Assembly: GCA_021773635.1 (NCBI GenBank)
Contig: JAJFJV010000036.1
Coordinates: 1-52,447, forward strand
Length of the DNA: 52,447 nucleotides
Source of the DNA: Gammaproteobacteria bacterium
GTDB lineage: Bacteria > Pseudomonadota > Gammaproteobacteria > HK1
Reading direction: 5' to 3'
Made by a program: the position numbers and the translations under genes. The notes below the pieces were generated by a model, which saw nothing but the letters and a program-made list of their open reading frames with translations, was not told where the DNA came from and searched no databases. Position 1 is the first letter of the stretch. Each line of letters begins with the position of its first letter. Of this stretch, positions 35,291 through 43,802 are shown piece after piece.

Positions 35291-35815
35291 CTAACCTTTA
35301 TGATGCATGCCGCGTTTCCAGGATTGGTAGATTTCCCGGGACCAGAAGTTCTGGAACCAGGCGATCATGGCTTCGATCTGGGCGTCACTCAACTGGGCGC
35401 CAAAGCCGGGCATGCTGCCACCTGGTGGAGAGCCGTCACGGATCTGGCGTTTGATCATGGGCAGCGGGTGGTGCCAGGCATGGGCGCTGCCATTGAGTGG
35501 AGGGGCGGGATAGCGGCCATCGGCGCCGCGTTGGCGCCAGCGGAAATCGCCCTGTGCCTCTTTGCCGTGACAGGCAGCGCAATAGGTGGCAAACAGGGGT
35601 GCGCCCTGCTCGACCTGTGCCGCGGTGTACCAGCGCCCCGTCTTTGCTGTACCCCCTGTACTTTCCTGATCTGTTGCCGGACTGGCGTGCATACCCATTC
35701 CGTCACCCGTACCCATTCGACCCATGTGGTCATCGTCACTACAGGCGCCCAGGCTCGTGAACACGATAAAAAGCGGTACGGTCCACAGCATCTTTTTTAA
35801 CCCAGGATTCATCAT
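35291..35815 (-). CDS. c-type cytochrome lipoprotein
   Basis: 174 residues from ATG 35815 (an ATG three bases later is also possible). Lipobox SLGAC gives Cys25. The next about 30 residues are rich in Met, Asp and Gly (MGRMGTGDGMGMH), which may bind copper. The haem motif CAACH is at 79-83 in a class I cytochrome c domain with PAPPLNGSAHAWHH and a Met in GSMPGFG as probable axial ligand. The start overlaps the cueR stop by 4 bp, so expression should follow CueR. Similar domains serve as electron donors or acceptors in the periplasm. Confidence 0.88.
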   Translation of the reverse strand: MMNPGLKKMLWTVPLFIVFTSLGACSDDDHMGRMGTGDGMGMHASPATDQESTGGTAKTGRWYTAAQVEQGAPLFATYCAACHGKEAQGDFRWRQRGADGRYPAPPLNGSAHAWHHPLPMIKRQIRDGSPPGGSMPGFGAQLSDAQIEAMIAWFQNFWSREIYQSWKRGMHHKG

Positions 35816-36210
35816 TCTTCTCCGGTACTCGCGAGTTGGTCGAGGATGGGGCATTCCGGGTGTTCATCACCATGGCAGCGTTCGGCCAGATCCCGCAGCA
35901 CCTCACGCATCGCTTCGAGGTCCCGTATGCGTGCTTCTACCTCTTCGATATGGCGGCGAGCGAGACTTTTTACCTCACTGCTTGCACGCCCCTGATCACG
36001 CCACAGGGAGAGCAGATGAAGGACGTCCGACACACTGAAACCGAGGCCTCGCGCCTGCTGAATGAAGCGCAGGGTCCGAAGGTCATTTTCCTCGAAAACC
36101 CGGTAACCATTGGCGGCACGGCTGGCAGGCGGCAGCAGGCCAATGCTCTCGTAATAGCGAATGGTTTTGGCAGAGACCCCTGAGCGTTTCGCCAGCTTGC
36201 CAATATTCAT
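35812..36210 (-). CDS. cueR: Cu(I)-responsive MerR-family regulator CueR
   Basis: 132 residues from ATG 36210. N-terminal winged HTH (MNIGKLAKRSGVSAKTIRYY), then a long dimerisation helix. The metal loop is CHGDEHPEC with Cys112 and Cys120, the same spacing and numbering as E. coli CueR, which supports this start over ATG 36219. The absence of the extra cysteines of ZntR or MerR argues for Cu(I)/Ag(I). Heads an operon with the cytochrome lipoprotein, ccmG-like and tlpA-like genes. The promoter at 36244-36274 carries its own operator, so it is autoregulated. Confidence 0.93.
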   Translation of the reverse strand: MNIGKLAKRSGVSAKTIRYYESIGLLPPASRAANGYRVFEENDLRTLRFIQQARGLGFSVSDVLHLLSLWRDQGRASSEVKSLARRHIEEVEARIRDLEAMREVLRDLAERCHGDEHPECPILDQLASTGEE

Positions 36211-36243
36211 GGTGCGCATACCCCATACAGTTTCTCTGTACAG

Positions 36244-36274
36244 AAAATAAACCTTACCGTTACGGGAAGGTCAA
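36244..36274 (-). promoter_or_regulatory. CueR-type promoter/operator of cueR
   Basis: Minus strand: -35 TTGACC (36274-36269), 19-bp spacer, -10 TATTTT (36249-36244). The dyad ACCTTACC-N5-GGGAAGGT (36251-36271) differs from the copA dyad by one arm base and the spacer core. The shared architecture ties copA and the cueR operon into one regulon. Confidence 0.88.
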
Positions 36275-36294
36275 GTTTTTCGGGGTAGGGAAGG

Positions 36295-36370
36295 TGGTGC
36301 CGGCGCACGGGATCGAACCGCGGACCTGAGGTTTACAAAACCCCTGCTCTACCAACTGAGCTACGCCGGC
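36295..36370 (-). tRNA. tRNA-Thr (UGU)
   Basis: Minus strand: acceptor stem GCCGGCG pairs with CGCCGGC. D-arm GCTCAGTTGGTAGAGC. Anticodon loop TTTGTAA gives UGU, reading ACA. T-arm GCGGTTCGATCCCGTGC. CCA is encoded at 36297-36295. It sits between the cueR promoter and the SPOR-protein gene. In many Gammaproteobacteria a Thr tRNA follows birA-coaX before tuf (recalled), so synteny beyond it is broken here. Confidence 0.97.
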
Positions 36371-36437
36371 CCTGATTGCCGGAAGATTCTGAATCGCCGG
36401 CGGCCGGGATTGTAGGTAAATCCCCCTGGCTAGGCAA

Positions 36438-37130
36438 TTATGAGACAGCCGGGCAGCTTGCGGGTGCGGCCTCGATTTCAGGGAACAGGGAGGCGAAGGC
36501 AGCTACGGGGAAGTCAAAGCCGGCAGCGAAACTGACATCCATCCAGGCGGCCTTTACGGTGCGATAGCGCGGCGTGACTTGTGGTTCATAACCCCGACGT
36601 TGCAATTGTTTAATACGCCGGTCGACTGATGCCCGGCGGTTGTAGACACCCAGGGAGATGGCATTGGTCATATCCCCGCGGGGCACTACCAACAGGTCCC
36701 GCAGGCCTTTGCCGCGGAGCCTGGTTACCAGGGCTATAGCATCGGTACGGCTGTTTCGGGGCGGAAGAAAGACCCAGTAACGGGTGAGTTCGCGGCGTTC
36801 GTCGGTGTGCAGGCGGACCTTCATTCCGCGCTCTTCCAGCCAGTTTTTTAGTCGAATGGTCTGTCCATCAGCACCGATGGGCCCGAGACGATAGCAATTG
36901 AGTTTAGTCTGTGCCGGGGCAGTTCCGGTGTCTGGTGGCTGTTCGGTGGGAATGGCTCGTACTCGCAGCTCGGCCGGATTGACCTCACTGAGGAGTTGCA
37001 GCCGGCTGGTGTGGTCGGCCAGGGAAAGCTCCACCGGTATTGGTGCGGGAGGCGGGGGCTCCAGATCGCGTATGCGGGTGGAGAAAAAGAGCACATTGGC
37101 AAGCAGAATGAAGTAGATAACCCACTTCAC
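36438..37130 (-). CDS. SPOR-domain-like membrane protein
   Basis: 230 residues. One N-terminal membrane helix (MKWVIYFILLANVLFFS), a Pro-rich linker (EPPPPAPIPVE), then a C-terminal domain of about 140-205 that resembles the SPOR peptidoglycan-binding repeat (LVVPRGDMTNAISLGVYNRRASVDRRIKQLQRRGYEPQ is the core, abbreviated here: DMTNAISLGVY, then RRIKQLQRRGYEP). Such proteins bind denuded glycan at the division septum. The start overlaps the coaX stop by 4 bp, so it is in the birA-coaX operon. Confidence 0.82.
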   Translation of the reverse strand: MKWVIYFILLANVLFFSTRIRDLEPPPPAPIPVELSLADHTSRLQLLSEVNPAELRVRAIPTEQPPDTGTAPAQTKLNCYRLGPIGADGQTIRLKNWLEERGMKVRLHTDERRELTRYWVFLPPRNSRTDAIALVTRLRGKGLRDLLVVPRGDMTNAISLGVYNRRASVDRRIKQLQRRGYEPQVTPRYRTVKAAWMDVSFAAGFDFPVAAFASLFPEIEAAPASCPAVS

Positions 37131-37870
37131 AGGTTTTTCCCACTATAGAGCGCAAGTCCGCGTAATACGAGGTCCGGCACATGGATGCAGGGGCGTGAAA
37201 GGTGGGAACGGATGGCCTCGGCACTCCCGCCGCTGATGACGCAGGTGGGCATGCCCGGGCGTTTGCCTTTGATTGTTCCGCGTACGCCTTCGATGGCACA
37301 TAGTGTGGCGCGGAGGATGCCCCCCTGGACACAATCATCAGTGGAGCGGCCCGGGGCCACTTGGGTGCCGATGGGGTGGACGTCGATAGCGGCGGTCTCC
37401 CTGGCCAGACTTTCACTCATGAGTGTAGGGCCAGGAATAATGTGCCCCCCCTGATGGACACCGTCCGCGTCGAGCAGATCGATGGTGAGGGCCGTTCCAC
37501 AATCCACGATACAGACGGGGCCCTCGGCGATGTCTCTCGCCGCAACCATCGCGGCCCAGCGATCCGCTCCCAGGGTTGCCGGCTTGGTGTAGCCATTGAC
37601 GACGCCAAGCCCCCGGGCGGGGGCGCTGATGAACTGTGCCTGCTGTTTCCAGTGGAAGTGGATCCAGGATGCCACGTTGGTGGTGGCTACCGCCGATGCG
37701 ACGCTTGCGCCCAGCACTTCTTCGGGTGGCAGCATGCCACTCCAGCGGTTTTCCAAGATGGAGGCGAGATCCTCTTCTTCATAGCTGACGGTGCCGTGAC
37801 CGAACAGCTCTCCCCGGGACTGGCAGGCCCATTTCAGGCGGCTGTTGCCAAGGTCAACAAGCAGGCGCAT
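37127..37870 (-). CDS. coaX: Type III pantothenate kinase
   Basis: 247 residues. First step of coenzyme A synthesis: phosphorylates pantothenate. ASKHA-fold motifs: phosphate-1 LLVDLGNSRLKWA (residues 3-15), the pantothenate segment GADRWAAMVAAR (about 101-112), phosphate-2 VDCGTALTIDLL near 123, and adenosine-loop VISGGSAEAIRSHL near 212. Overlaps birA at its start (17 bp) and the SPOR gene at its end, typical of this gammaproteobacterial operon. Confidence 0.93.
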   Translation of the reverse strand: MRLLVDLGNSRLKWACQSRGELFGHGTVSYEEEDLASILENRWSGMLPPEEVLGASVASAVATTNVASWIHFHWKQQAQFISAPARGLGVVNGYTKPATLGADRWAAMVAARDIAEGPVCIVDCGTALTIDLLDADGVHQGGHIIPGPTLMSESLARETAAIDVHPIGTQVAPGRSTDDCVQGGILRATLCAIEGVRGTIKGKRPGMPTCVISGGSAEAIRSHLSRPCIHVPDLVLRGLALYSGKNL

Positions 37871-38822
37871 GAGCCATCCTCAGGCTGACTTCACCGCTGA
37901 CGAAGTTGCGTATACCGGCAGATGTTCGCAGGCGAAGGGCACCCTGCCTGTCGACACCGGTAGCTATACCATGCTCGGTCCCGCGCGGGGTTTCGAGCCT
38001 GACCGGGCAGTCCCGGAGGATGTCATGTCTTTTCCAGGCGGGACGAAAAGGCGCAAAGCCTTCGGTGGAGAATTTCTCTACCGAAGGTAGCAGGTGGTTG
38101 AGCAGCGTTGCGGCCACGCGGTTGCGCTCGGGCTGGTTGCCGCTGGCGCGGGTCAGGTCAGTCCAAGGCTGATCGATGGTGTGGCCGGCATCGGCAGGCA
38201 GGTTGACGTTAAGGCCAAAGCCTATTATCGCCAGGTGTCGTTCCCCCGGCAGGGATGCGGTTTCAATCAGGATGCCGGCGAGTTTGGCGTCGTTCCATAG
38301 CAGATCGTTGGGCCATTTGAGGCCGGCATCGGCAATCCCCAGGGCTCGCACGGCTTCGGCCAGTGCAATACCTGTTACCAGGCTGAGTGCCGCGGGATCT
38401 TCGAGTTGCCAGGCCACGGAACAACAGATTTGTGTCGCAAAGGGTGAAACCCACGAACGTCCACGACGCCCCCGGCCCGCCGTTTGGAGCTCGGCCAGAC
38501 AGACGTGGCCAGAGGCAGGTGCCAGCTTCAGCAGGTGACGGTTAGTGGAAGGGACACTCGCGTGGATCTCCAGTTTTTTTAGCAGTCCACTGACGTTGCT
38601 ATCCAGATGCATCCGGATTTTTTCATGGCTTAGCAGATTTGCGGGCGCGTCCAGACGATAGCCTTGTTCTGGGTGGCTGAACAGGGGAACGCCGGCGGCC
38701 TGTAGTGAGTGGGCAAGCCTTGAAAGCGCCGCCGCCGATAGCTCCATTTTGGCGCCCAGCTCTTGCGCTGAATGAAAGCCGCCGTCAGCCAGCGTAGAAA
38801 GAAAGCGCTGCTGCCTAGACAT
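37854..38822 (-). CDS. birA: Biotin-protein ligase / biotin operon repressor BirA
   Basis: 322 residues from ATG 38822, which overlaps the xthA stop; the longer open frame upstream lies inside xthA. Residues 1-62 are a winged HTH (FHSAQELGAKMELSAAALSR), so it can act as a repressor. The ligase domain has the biotinoyl-AMP loop AGRGRRGRSWVSPF near 118-131, LKWPNDLLWNDAKLAGILIE near 177-196 and the C-terminal SH3-like domain. Attaches biotin to the acetyl-CoA carboxylase carrier protein. The biotin genes it might control are not in view. Confidence 0.93.
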   Translation of the reverse strand: MSRQQRFLSTLADGGFHSAQELGAKMELSAAALSRLAHSLQAAGVPLFSHPEQGYRLDAPANLLSHEKIRMHLDSNVSGLLKKLEIHASVPSTNRHLLKLAPASGHVCLAELQTAGRGRRGRSWVSPFATQICCSVAWQLEDPAALSLVTGIALAEAVRALGIADAGLKWPNDLLWNDAKLAGILIETASLPGERHLAIIGFGLNVNLPADAGHTIDQPWTDLTRASGNQPERNRVAATLLNHLLPSVEKFSTEGFAPFRPAWKRHDILRDCPVRLETPRGTEHGIATGVDRQGALRLRTSAGIRNFVSGEVSLRMAHAPAC

Positions 38823-39582
38823 TGAACTCCGCAATAACCGGGGTGTGGTCCGAGGGTCGCTCGAGGCGTCGCGGGGCGCGGTCGATGCTCGACGCGGTGC
38901 AAAGCTCTGCCAATGCCTTGCTGGCCAGGATAAGGTCGATACGCATGCCGAGATTGCGCCGAAAACCGGCGGCCCGGTAATCCCACCAACTGTACGAAGG
39001 ATCTTCCTGGGGAAAGCGGCGAAAGCAGTCTTCCAGTCCCAATTCCAGCAGCTTCTGCAGTGCCTCGCGTTCCGGCGTGCTGCACAGGATGCGCTCGTGC
39101 CAGACCTCCGGGTCGTAGACATCCTCATCCTTGGGGGCGATGTTGAAGTCGCCAAGGGTGACGAAGAGGCGATGTTCCTCTAACTGTTCACGGATATGGG
39201 CGGTCACTTTGTCCAGCCAGTGCAGCTTGTAGGCGTATTTGTCCGAACCCACCTCGGAACCGTTGACCACGTAGAGATCGAGTACCCGCACGCCAGCGAT
39301 GGTGGCGCCGAGAATGCGTCGCTGGGGGTCATCCAGATCGGGGATGTCGGTAACGATATCCGTAGCCGGCTCGCGGCTGAGGATGGCCACCCCGTTGTAG
39401 GTTTTCTGACCGGCATAGACGGCGTGATAACCGGCGGCTTCAATATCCAGCAGCGGGAAGTTCTCGTCAGTGAGTTTGAGTTCCTGCAGAGCGAGGACAT
39501 CCGGTTGCTCGCTATGCAGCCAGTCCAGCACATGCGGGAGGCGCACTTTCAGGGAGTTGACGTTCCAGGTGGCGATCTTCAT
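38815..39582 (-). CDS. xthA: Exodeoxyribonuclease III
   Basis: 255 residues from ATG 39582, which overlaps the previous stop (ATGA). DNA repair AP endonuclease and 3'-5' exonuclease. Motifs of the DNase-I-like fold: MKIATWNVNSLKVRL (1-15), LALQELKLTDE with the metal-binding Glu near 34, GDFNIAPKDEDVYDP near 149, GMRIDLILAS near 220, and SDHTPVIAEF with the catalytic Asp-His at the end. Overlaps birA by 8 bp. Confidence 0.95.
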   Translation of the reverse strand: MKIATWNVNSLKVRLPHVLDWLHSEQPDVLALQELKLTDENFPLLDIEAAGYHAVYAGQKTYNGVAILSREPATDIVTDIPDLDDPQRRILGATIAGVRVLDLYVVNGSEVGSDKYAYKLHWLDKVTAHIREQLEEHRLFVTLGDFNIAPKDEDVYDPEVWHERILCSTPEREALQKLLELGLEDCFRRFPQEDPSYSWWDYRAAGFRRNLGMRIDLILASKALAELCTASSIDRAPRRLERPSDHTPVIAEFNV

Positions 39583-40292
39583 AGCCGATAGCCACCATGG
39601 CGCTGGCGCGTCCGATAGTCCATCAGGGCTGCTCCGGCGACGAGGGACAGGGTGAGGCACAGGCCCAGTAGTCCCCACGTCCAGTTTCCAAGCAGCTGAA
39701 AGAGGCGGGCCAGTAGTGCATCGCCGACGCTCGCCGAAGGTGCAGTATCCGTACTGGCAAGCCGGGCTTTCAGTTGCTGATTGTCCTCGTTGAGGCGTGC
39801 TATCTCACGCAGGCTTTCCTCTGCCGTACCACTGTTTTTGGCCGCGGGCGCCGTCTCCTCCAGCTCCGCGATGCGGGCCTGAAGTTTTTCCAGTTCAGCG
39901 AGGGAGGCCTTCCCGTTTTTGGTTTTTGACAGCCGTGTGTCGAGGGTTTTTATTTTCTTTTTTGCTGCTTTGATAACCTGCCCCGCTTCGCTGAGGCGGG
40001 CTTCCAGATCGAGCACCATGAGCTGGGCGGGCTTTTTGAGCATGATGTAGCTGCTGTCTACCCAGCCATTGAGCCCTTCGGTGGTACGTACCTGGGCAAA
40101 ATCCCCCTCACGCTTGAGCACTTCCAGCGGCGTGCCTGTGGGTACCACCTTGACGATGGCACTGTTCAGCTCTTTTTCCTTGTGAATGCCGACCAGCAGC
40201 TTGTCGATGATGTAGGCGGTTTCGGCCGCAGCCATCATAGGCAGGCTCAGCAATACGGCGGCTGTGATTCCGAGCGTATGGATTCTGCTCAC
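39579..40292 (-). CDS. SH3-domain, coiled-coil, tail-anchored membrane protein (TIGR04211-like)
   Basis: 237 residues. Signal peptide 1-23 (ends AAA). A bacterial SH3 domain spans about 24-85 (AYIIDKLLVGIHKEKE, GWVDSSYIML). A long coiled coil runs about 92-180, with a Lys-rich run (AAKKKKIKTL-like). One membrane helix at about 207-225 ends in a short basic tail (YRTRQRHGGYRL). Topology places SH3 and coiled coil in the periplasm. Matches the TIGR04211 SH3/coiled-coil protein found beside xthA in gammaproteobacteria; role unknown, probably envelope-related. Confidence 0.85.
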   Translation of the reverse strand: MSRIHTLGITAAVLLSLPMMAAAETAYIIDKLLVGIHKEKELNSAIVKVVPTGTPLEVLKREGDFAQVRTTEGLNGWVDSSYIMLKKPAQLMVLDLEARLSEAGQVIKAAKKKIKTLDTRLSKTKNGKASLAELEKLQARIAELEETAPAAKNSGTAEESLREIARLNEDNQQLKARLASTDTAPSASVGDALLARLFQLLGNWTWGLLGLCLTLSLVAGAALMDYRTRQRHGGYRL

Positions 40293-40386
40293 TTTGTCCT
40301 CTCCCCAACTTTATATTCGCGCGCAAAGGATAGGCGAGAAAATGCTGTCATGTCACCCGGGGGGTGCTGGCAGCCCTGAATTTTCC

Positions 40387-42456
40387 CTATGCCGCTATGC
40401 CGGAGTGGCGTAACAGGGCGTCGATTTTCGGCTTGCGTCCGCGAAATTCCACAAACAGTTCCATTGCGTCCCGGGTGCCGCCCTGCTCCAGGACCGCCTG
40501 CAGGAAGCGTTGCCCGGTCACGGGATCAAATACTCCCTGTTCCTCAAAGCGCGAAAAGGCATCGCTGGACAGCACCTCTGCCCATTTGTAGCTGTAGTAC
40601 CCGGCACCATATCCGCCGGCAAAGATATGGCCGAAGCTCTGGGCAAAGCGATTCCATGACGGTGGCTGGATAACCGCGACCTCTGCCCGCACCGTGTCGA
40701 GCATGGCCTGTACCTGATTGGTATCGCTGTCGGCTTTATATTCGAGATGGAGACGGAAGTCGAAGAGCGAAAATTCCAGCTGGCGCACCATCTGCAAGGC
40801 ACTGTGGAAATTTCGTGCGCCGAGCAGTTTTTCATAGAGACCATCGGGCAGGGATTCCCCGCTGTCGACATGGGCGCTGATGAGGTTTAGCGGCTCCCGT
40901 TCCCAGCACCAGTTTTCCAGCAGTTGGCTGGGCAATTCCACGGCATCCCATTCGACCCCGTTGATGCCGGAAACGCTGGCGTAGTCCACCCGGGTCAGGA
41001 GGTGGTGCAGGGCGTGGCCGAATTCGTGAAACAGGGTGAGCACGTCATCGTGGGTGAGCAACGCGGGTTTTCCTCCCGCCGGCGGCGCGAAGTTGCAGTT
41101 CACGAAGGCCACGGGATTTTGTACGCTGGCGCCCGTACGCCGGCGCTGGCGGCATTCGTCCATCCAGGCGCCATTACGCTTGCCCCCGCGGGCGTAGAGA
41201 TCGATGTAGCAACTGCCACGCTGTTCACCATTGGCATCGAGGATCCGGTAGCAGGTGACATCCGGGTGCCAGTATTCCACCCCGGCACGCACCTCCAGAT
41301 GAATTCCGAAGAGGCGCTGCAGGATGCCAAACAGGCCGTCGAGCACCCGGGGCAGGGGGAACCAGGGGCGCAGATCCTCCTGTGAAAAGTCATGGCGATG
41401 CTGGCGTAATTTTTCCGCGTAATAGGCGATATCCCAGGGAGCCAGTTGCTCGCAGCCAAATTCCGCGTGGGCAAAGGCCTCCAGTTCCGCCAGTTCTTGC
41501 CTGGCGATGGGCTTGGCACGGGTCGCCAGATCGTGGAGAAATCCGAGCACCTCTTCCGGGGAGTCGGCCATCTTGGTGGCCAGTGAATATTCCCCGTAGT
41601 TGGCAAAGTCCAGCAATCCGGCAAGCTCGTGCCGCAGTGAGAGGATTTCCTCCAGTACCGGGCCATTATCCCACTGGCCGGCATGAGGACCCTGATCCGA
41701 GGCGCGGGTGCTGTAGGCGGTGTAGAGTTCGCGGCGTAGTTCTGCATCCCCGGCATAGGTGACTACGGCGATATAGCAGGGGGCGTCGAGGCCCAGCAGC
41801 CAGCCATCGAGGTCTTTTGCGCGCGCCTTTTCCCGTGCCTGGGTCAGGGCGCTGTCGGGGAGCCCGCGCAGGTGCTCACTATCGGTGATGTGCTTGCTCC
41901 AGGCCTCGGTAGCGTCAAGAACCTGCTCTTCAAAACGGGTGCTGAGTTCGCTGAGGCGGCGGACGATGGTCTTGAACCGGATCTTGCGTTCCGGCGAGAG
42001 GGCCACGCCCCCGAGGCGAAAGTCGCGCAGGCTGTTATCTATGACACGCTGCTGCGCGGCCTCCAGCAGTGGATAGTCCACACCTTCCGCGAGCGTCTGG
42101 AAGGCTTGGTACAGGGTCTCGTTCTGGGTCAGTTCAGTATTGAATTCGCTGAGCAGCGGCAGGCTGGTTTTATAGGCATCACGCAAGGCCTCGCTGTCCG
42201 CTACTCCGTGGAGATGAGATACCGGTGACCATACCCGGTGAATGCGGTCGTCCAGCACCTCCAGAGGCGCTACCAGATTGTCCCAGGTGGGGGGCGTACA
42301 TGAACCCAGCACCGAATCGAGAGCCTCCTTACCCTCTTTGAGCACCTGCTTTACCGCCGGGATCACGTGTTCCGTAGAGATTTGCGCAAAAGGAGGTAAT
42401 TCTTCCGGGCGAAGGAGTGGATTGTTCTGGTATTCGAGATCGCTGTTTCTGGTCAT
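40387..42456 (-). CDS. prlC: Oligopeptidase A (M3 zinc metallopeptidase)
   Basis: 689 residues, full length. Cleaves oligopeptides, including signal peptide remnants, in the cytoplasm. Opens NPLLRPEELPPFAQI. The zinc site is HEFGHALHHLL near 480, followed by the third-ligand region ENWCWE near 510, and a C-terminal Tyr-rich segment GYGAGYYSYKWAEVLSSDAF near 630 conserved in M3A enzymes. Stands alone; the 207-bp region upstream also carries the Fur box of the oppositely oriented iron transporter. Confidence 0.95.
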   Translation of the reverse strand: MTRNSDLEYQNNPLLRPEELPPFAQISTEHVIPAVKQVLKEGKEALDSVLGSCTPPTWDNLVAPLEVLDDRIHRVWSPVSHLHGVADSEALRDAYKTSLPLLSEFNTELTQNETLYQAFQTLAEGVDYPLLEAAQQRVIDNSLRDFRLGGVALSPERKIRFKTIVRRLSELSTRFEEQVLDATEAWSKHITDSEHLRGLPDSALTQAREKARAKDLDGWLLGLDAPCYIAVVTYAGDAELRRELYTAYSTRASDQGPHAGQWDNGPVLEEILSLRHELAGLLDFANYGEYSLATKMADSPEEVLGFLHDLATRAKPIARQELAELEAFAHAEFGCEQLAPWDIAYYAEKLRQHRHDFSQEDLRPWFPLPRVLDGLFGILQRLFGIHLEVRAGVEYWHPDVTCYRILDANGEQRGSCYIDLYARGGKRNGAWMDECRQRRRTGASVQNPVAFVNCNFAPPAGGKPALLTHDDVLTLFHEFGHALHHLLTRVDYASVSGINGVEWDAVELPSQLLENWCWEREPLNLISAHVDSGESLPDGLYEKLLGARNFHSALQMVRQLEFSLFDFRLHLEYKADSDTNQVQAMLDTVRAEVAVIQPPSWNRFAQSFGHIFAGGYGAGYYSYKWAEVLSSDAFSRFEEQGVFDPVTGQRFLQAVLEQGGTRDAMELFVEFRGRKPKIDALLRHSGIAA

Positions 42457-42607
42457 GGTTCCGGGCGTGGTGAGGGTGGAATAACAGGGTCAGCCAAGGC
42501 TGGGGAGGGTGATTATGGTTGGCGTTTACATCCTTGTCATCCCGCTGGTCGGAAACTGTTATCTAAAGAATAATAACCACACTAATTACAGTTGTATTCT
42601 TAAATAA

Positions 42608-42622
42608 GAATGATTATCATTC
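42608..42622 (+). promoter_or_regulatory. Fur box upstream of iron transporter
   Basis: GAATGAT-T-ATCATTC is a perfect 7-1-7 inverted repeat matching the Fur consensus, 43 bp before the GTG start of the iron-binding protein gene. It sits in an AT-rich stretch (42565-42640) that should hold the promoter. Ferric uptake regulator repression in iron-replete cells is the expected effect. Confidence 0.9.
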
Positions 42623-42664
42623 GCGTCTTATTTTTAATCCAACTCAAACTAGGGGGAAGAGAAA

Positions 42665-43681
42665 GTGATACGCAAGTTGGTGTTATGTCTGATTGGTGCG
42701 GGAGTACTGATAACGACGGTGCATGCCGAAGAGGTGAATCTCTATTCGGCGCGCAAGGAAAAGCTGATCAAACCATTGCTAAAACAGTTTTCTGCCGAGA
42801 CTGGCATCAAGGTGAATCTGGTAACCGGAAAAGCCGATGCGCTGCTCAAGCGCCTGGAGGCCGAAGGCCGCAACAGCCCGGCGGATCTCTTTATTACTGT
42901 GGATGCGGGCCGGTTGCACCGGGCCAAAGCCGCCGGCGTGTTGCAGCCGGTGGACGCCCGTGGACTCAAGGCGGCGGTAGCGGAAAAATACCGTGACCCC
43001 GAGGGATACTGGTATGGCCTCTCGCTCCGGGCGCGGCCGATTTTCTATGTGAAGGGCAAGGTCGATCCCGCGGAACTTTCCTCCTATGAAGACCTGGCCA
43101 GAGATAAATGGCGCGGGCGTATCTGCATTCGCGGCTCCGGCAATATTTACAATCAGTCGTTGATGGCCTCCATGCTGATTGCCAATGGTGAGGCGAAGAC
43201 CGAGGCTTGGGCAAAGGCCTTTGTGGCTAACTTCGGTCGGCCTCCGCAGGGCGGGGATCGCGATCAGATCAAGGCGGCGGCGGCTGGCCAGTGCGATATT
43301 GCCATCGCCAACACCTATTATTTCGGCCGTATGCTGAAGGCAAAGAAGGATGATCCACAGCGTATCGCTGCGGAAAAGATGGCCATCTTCTGGCCCAATC
43401 AGGGCGACCGCGGGGTCCATGTAAACGTCAGCGGGGTTGGCCTGACGCGCGCGGCAAAACATCGCGATGCGGCTATTCGGTTGATGGAATACCTGGTCAG
43501 GGCCGAATCACAGAAATGGTATGCTGAGGCCAATAACGAGTATCCGGTGGTTGCGGGCATTGCCGCCGGCCCAGTGGTCGACGCGTGGGGTGATTTCAAG
43601 GCGGACAGCATTAACCTTTCCCGTCTGGGCGAGGAAAATGCCGCGGCGGTGCGGATCATGGATCGTGCCGGCTGGAAATAG
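42665..43681 (+). CDS. Periplasmic ferric iron-binding protein (FbpA/FutA-like)
   Basis: 338 residues from GTG 42665, preceded by GGGGGAAGAG. Signal peptide 1-21 (ends VHA). Type 2 solute-binding fold typical of Fe(III)-transferrin-like carriers: EVNLYSARKEKLIKPLLKQF, YWYGLSLRARPIFY, WRGRICIRGSGN and IANTYYFGRM, where the adjacent tyrosines (YY) are the usual iron ligands. Delivers ferric iron to the permease encoded 121 bp downstream. Fur-controlled. No cognate ATPase gene follows. Confidence 0.92.
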   Translation: MIRKLVLCLIGAGVLITTVHAEEVNLYSARKEKLIKPLLKQFSAETGIKVNLVTGKADALLKRLEAEGRNSPADLFITVDAGRLHRAKAAGVLQPVDARGLKAAVAEKYRDPEGYWYGLSLRARPIFYVKGKVDPAELSSYEDLARDKWRGRICIRGSGNIYNQSLMASMLIANGEAKTEAWAKAFVANFGRPPQGGDRDQIKAAAAGQCDIAIANTYYFGRMLKAKKDDPQRIAAEKMAIFWPNQGDRGVHVNVSGVGLTRAAKHRDAAIRLMEYLVRAESQKWYAEANNEYPVVAGIAAGPVVDAWGDFKADSINLSRLGEENAAAVRIMDRAGWK

Positions 43682-43802
43682 AGGCGGACTCCCGATGCCA
43701 GGGTTTCCATTGGGGGAGGCCAGGGGAGCGGGGGATTTCTACCATATATATTATTTTTGAAACTGCCGTTAGCTTGGGTGTGGGTTGTGTGAGTGTTTCC
43801 GG

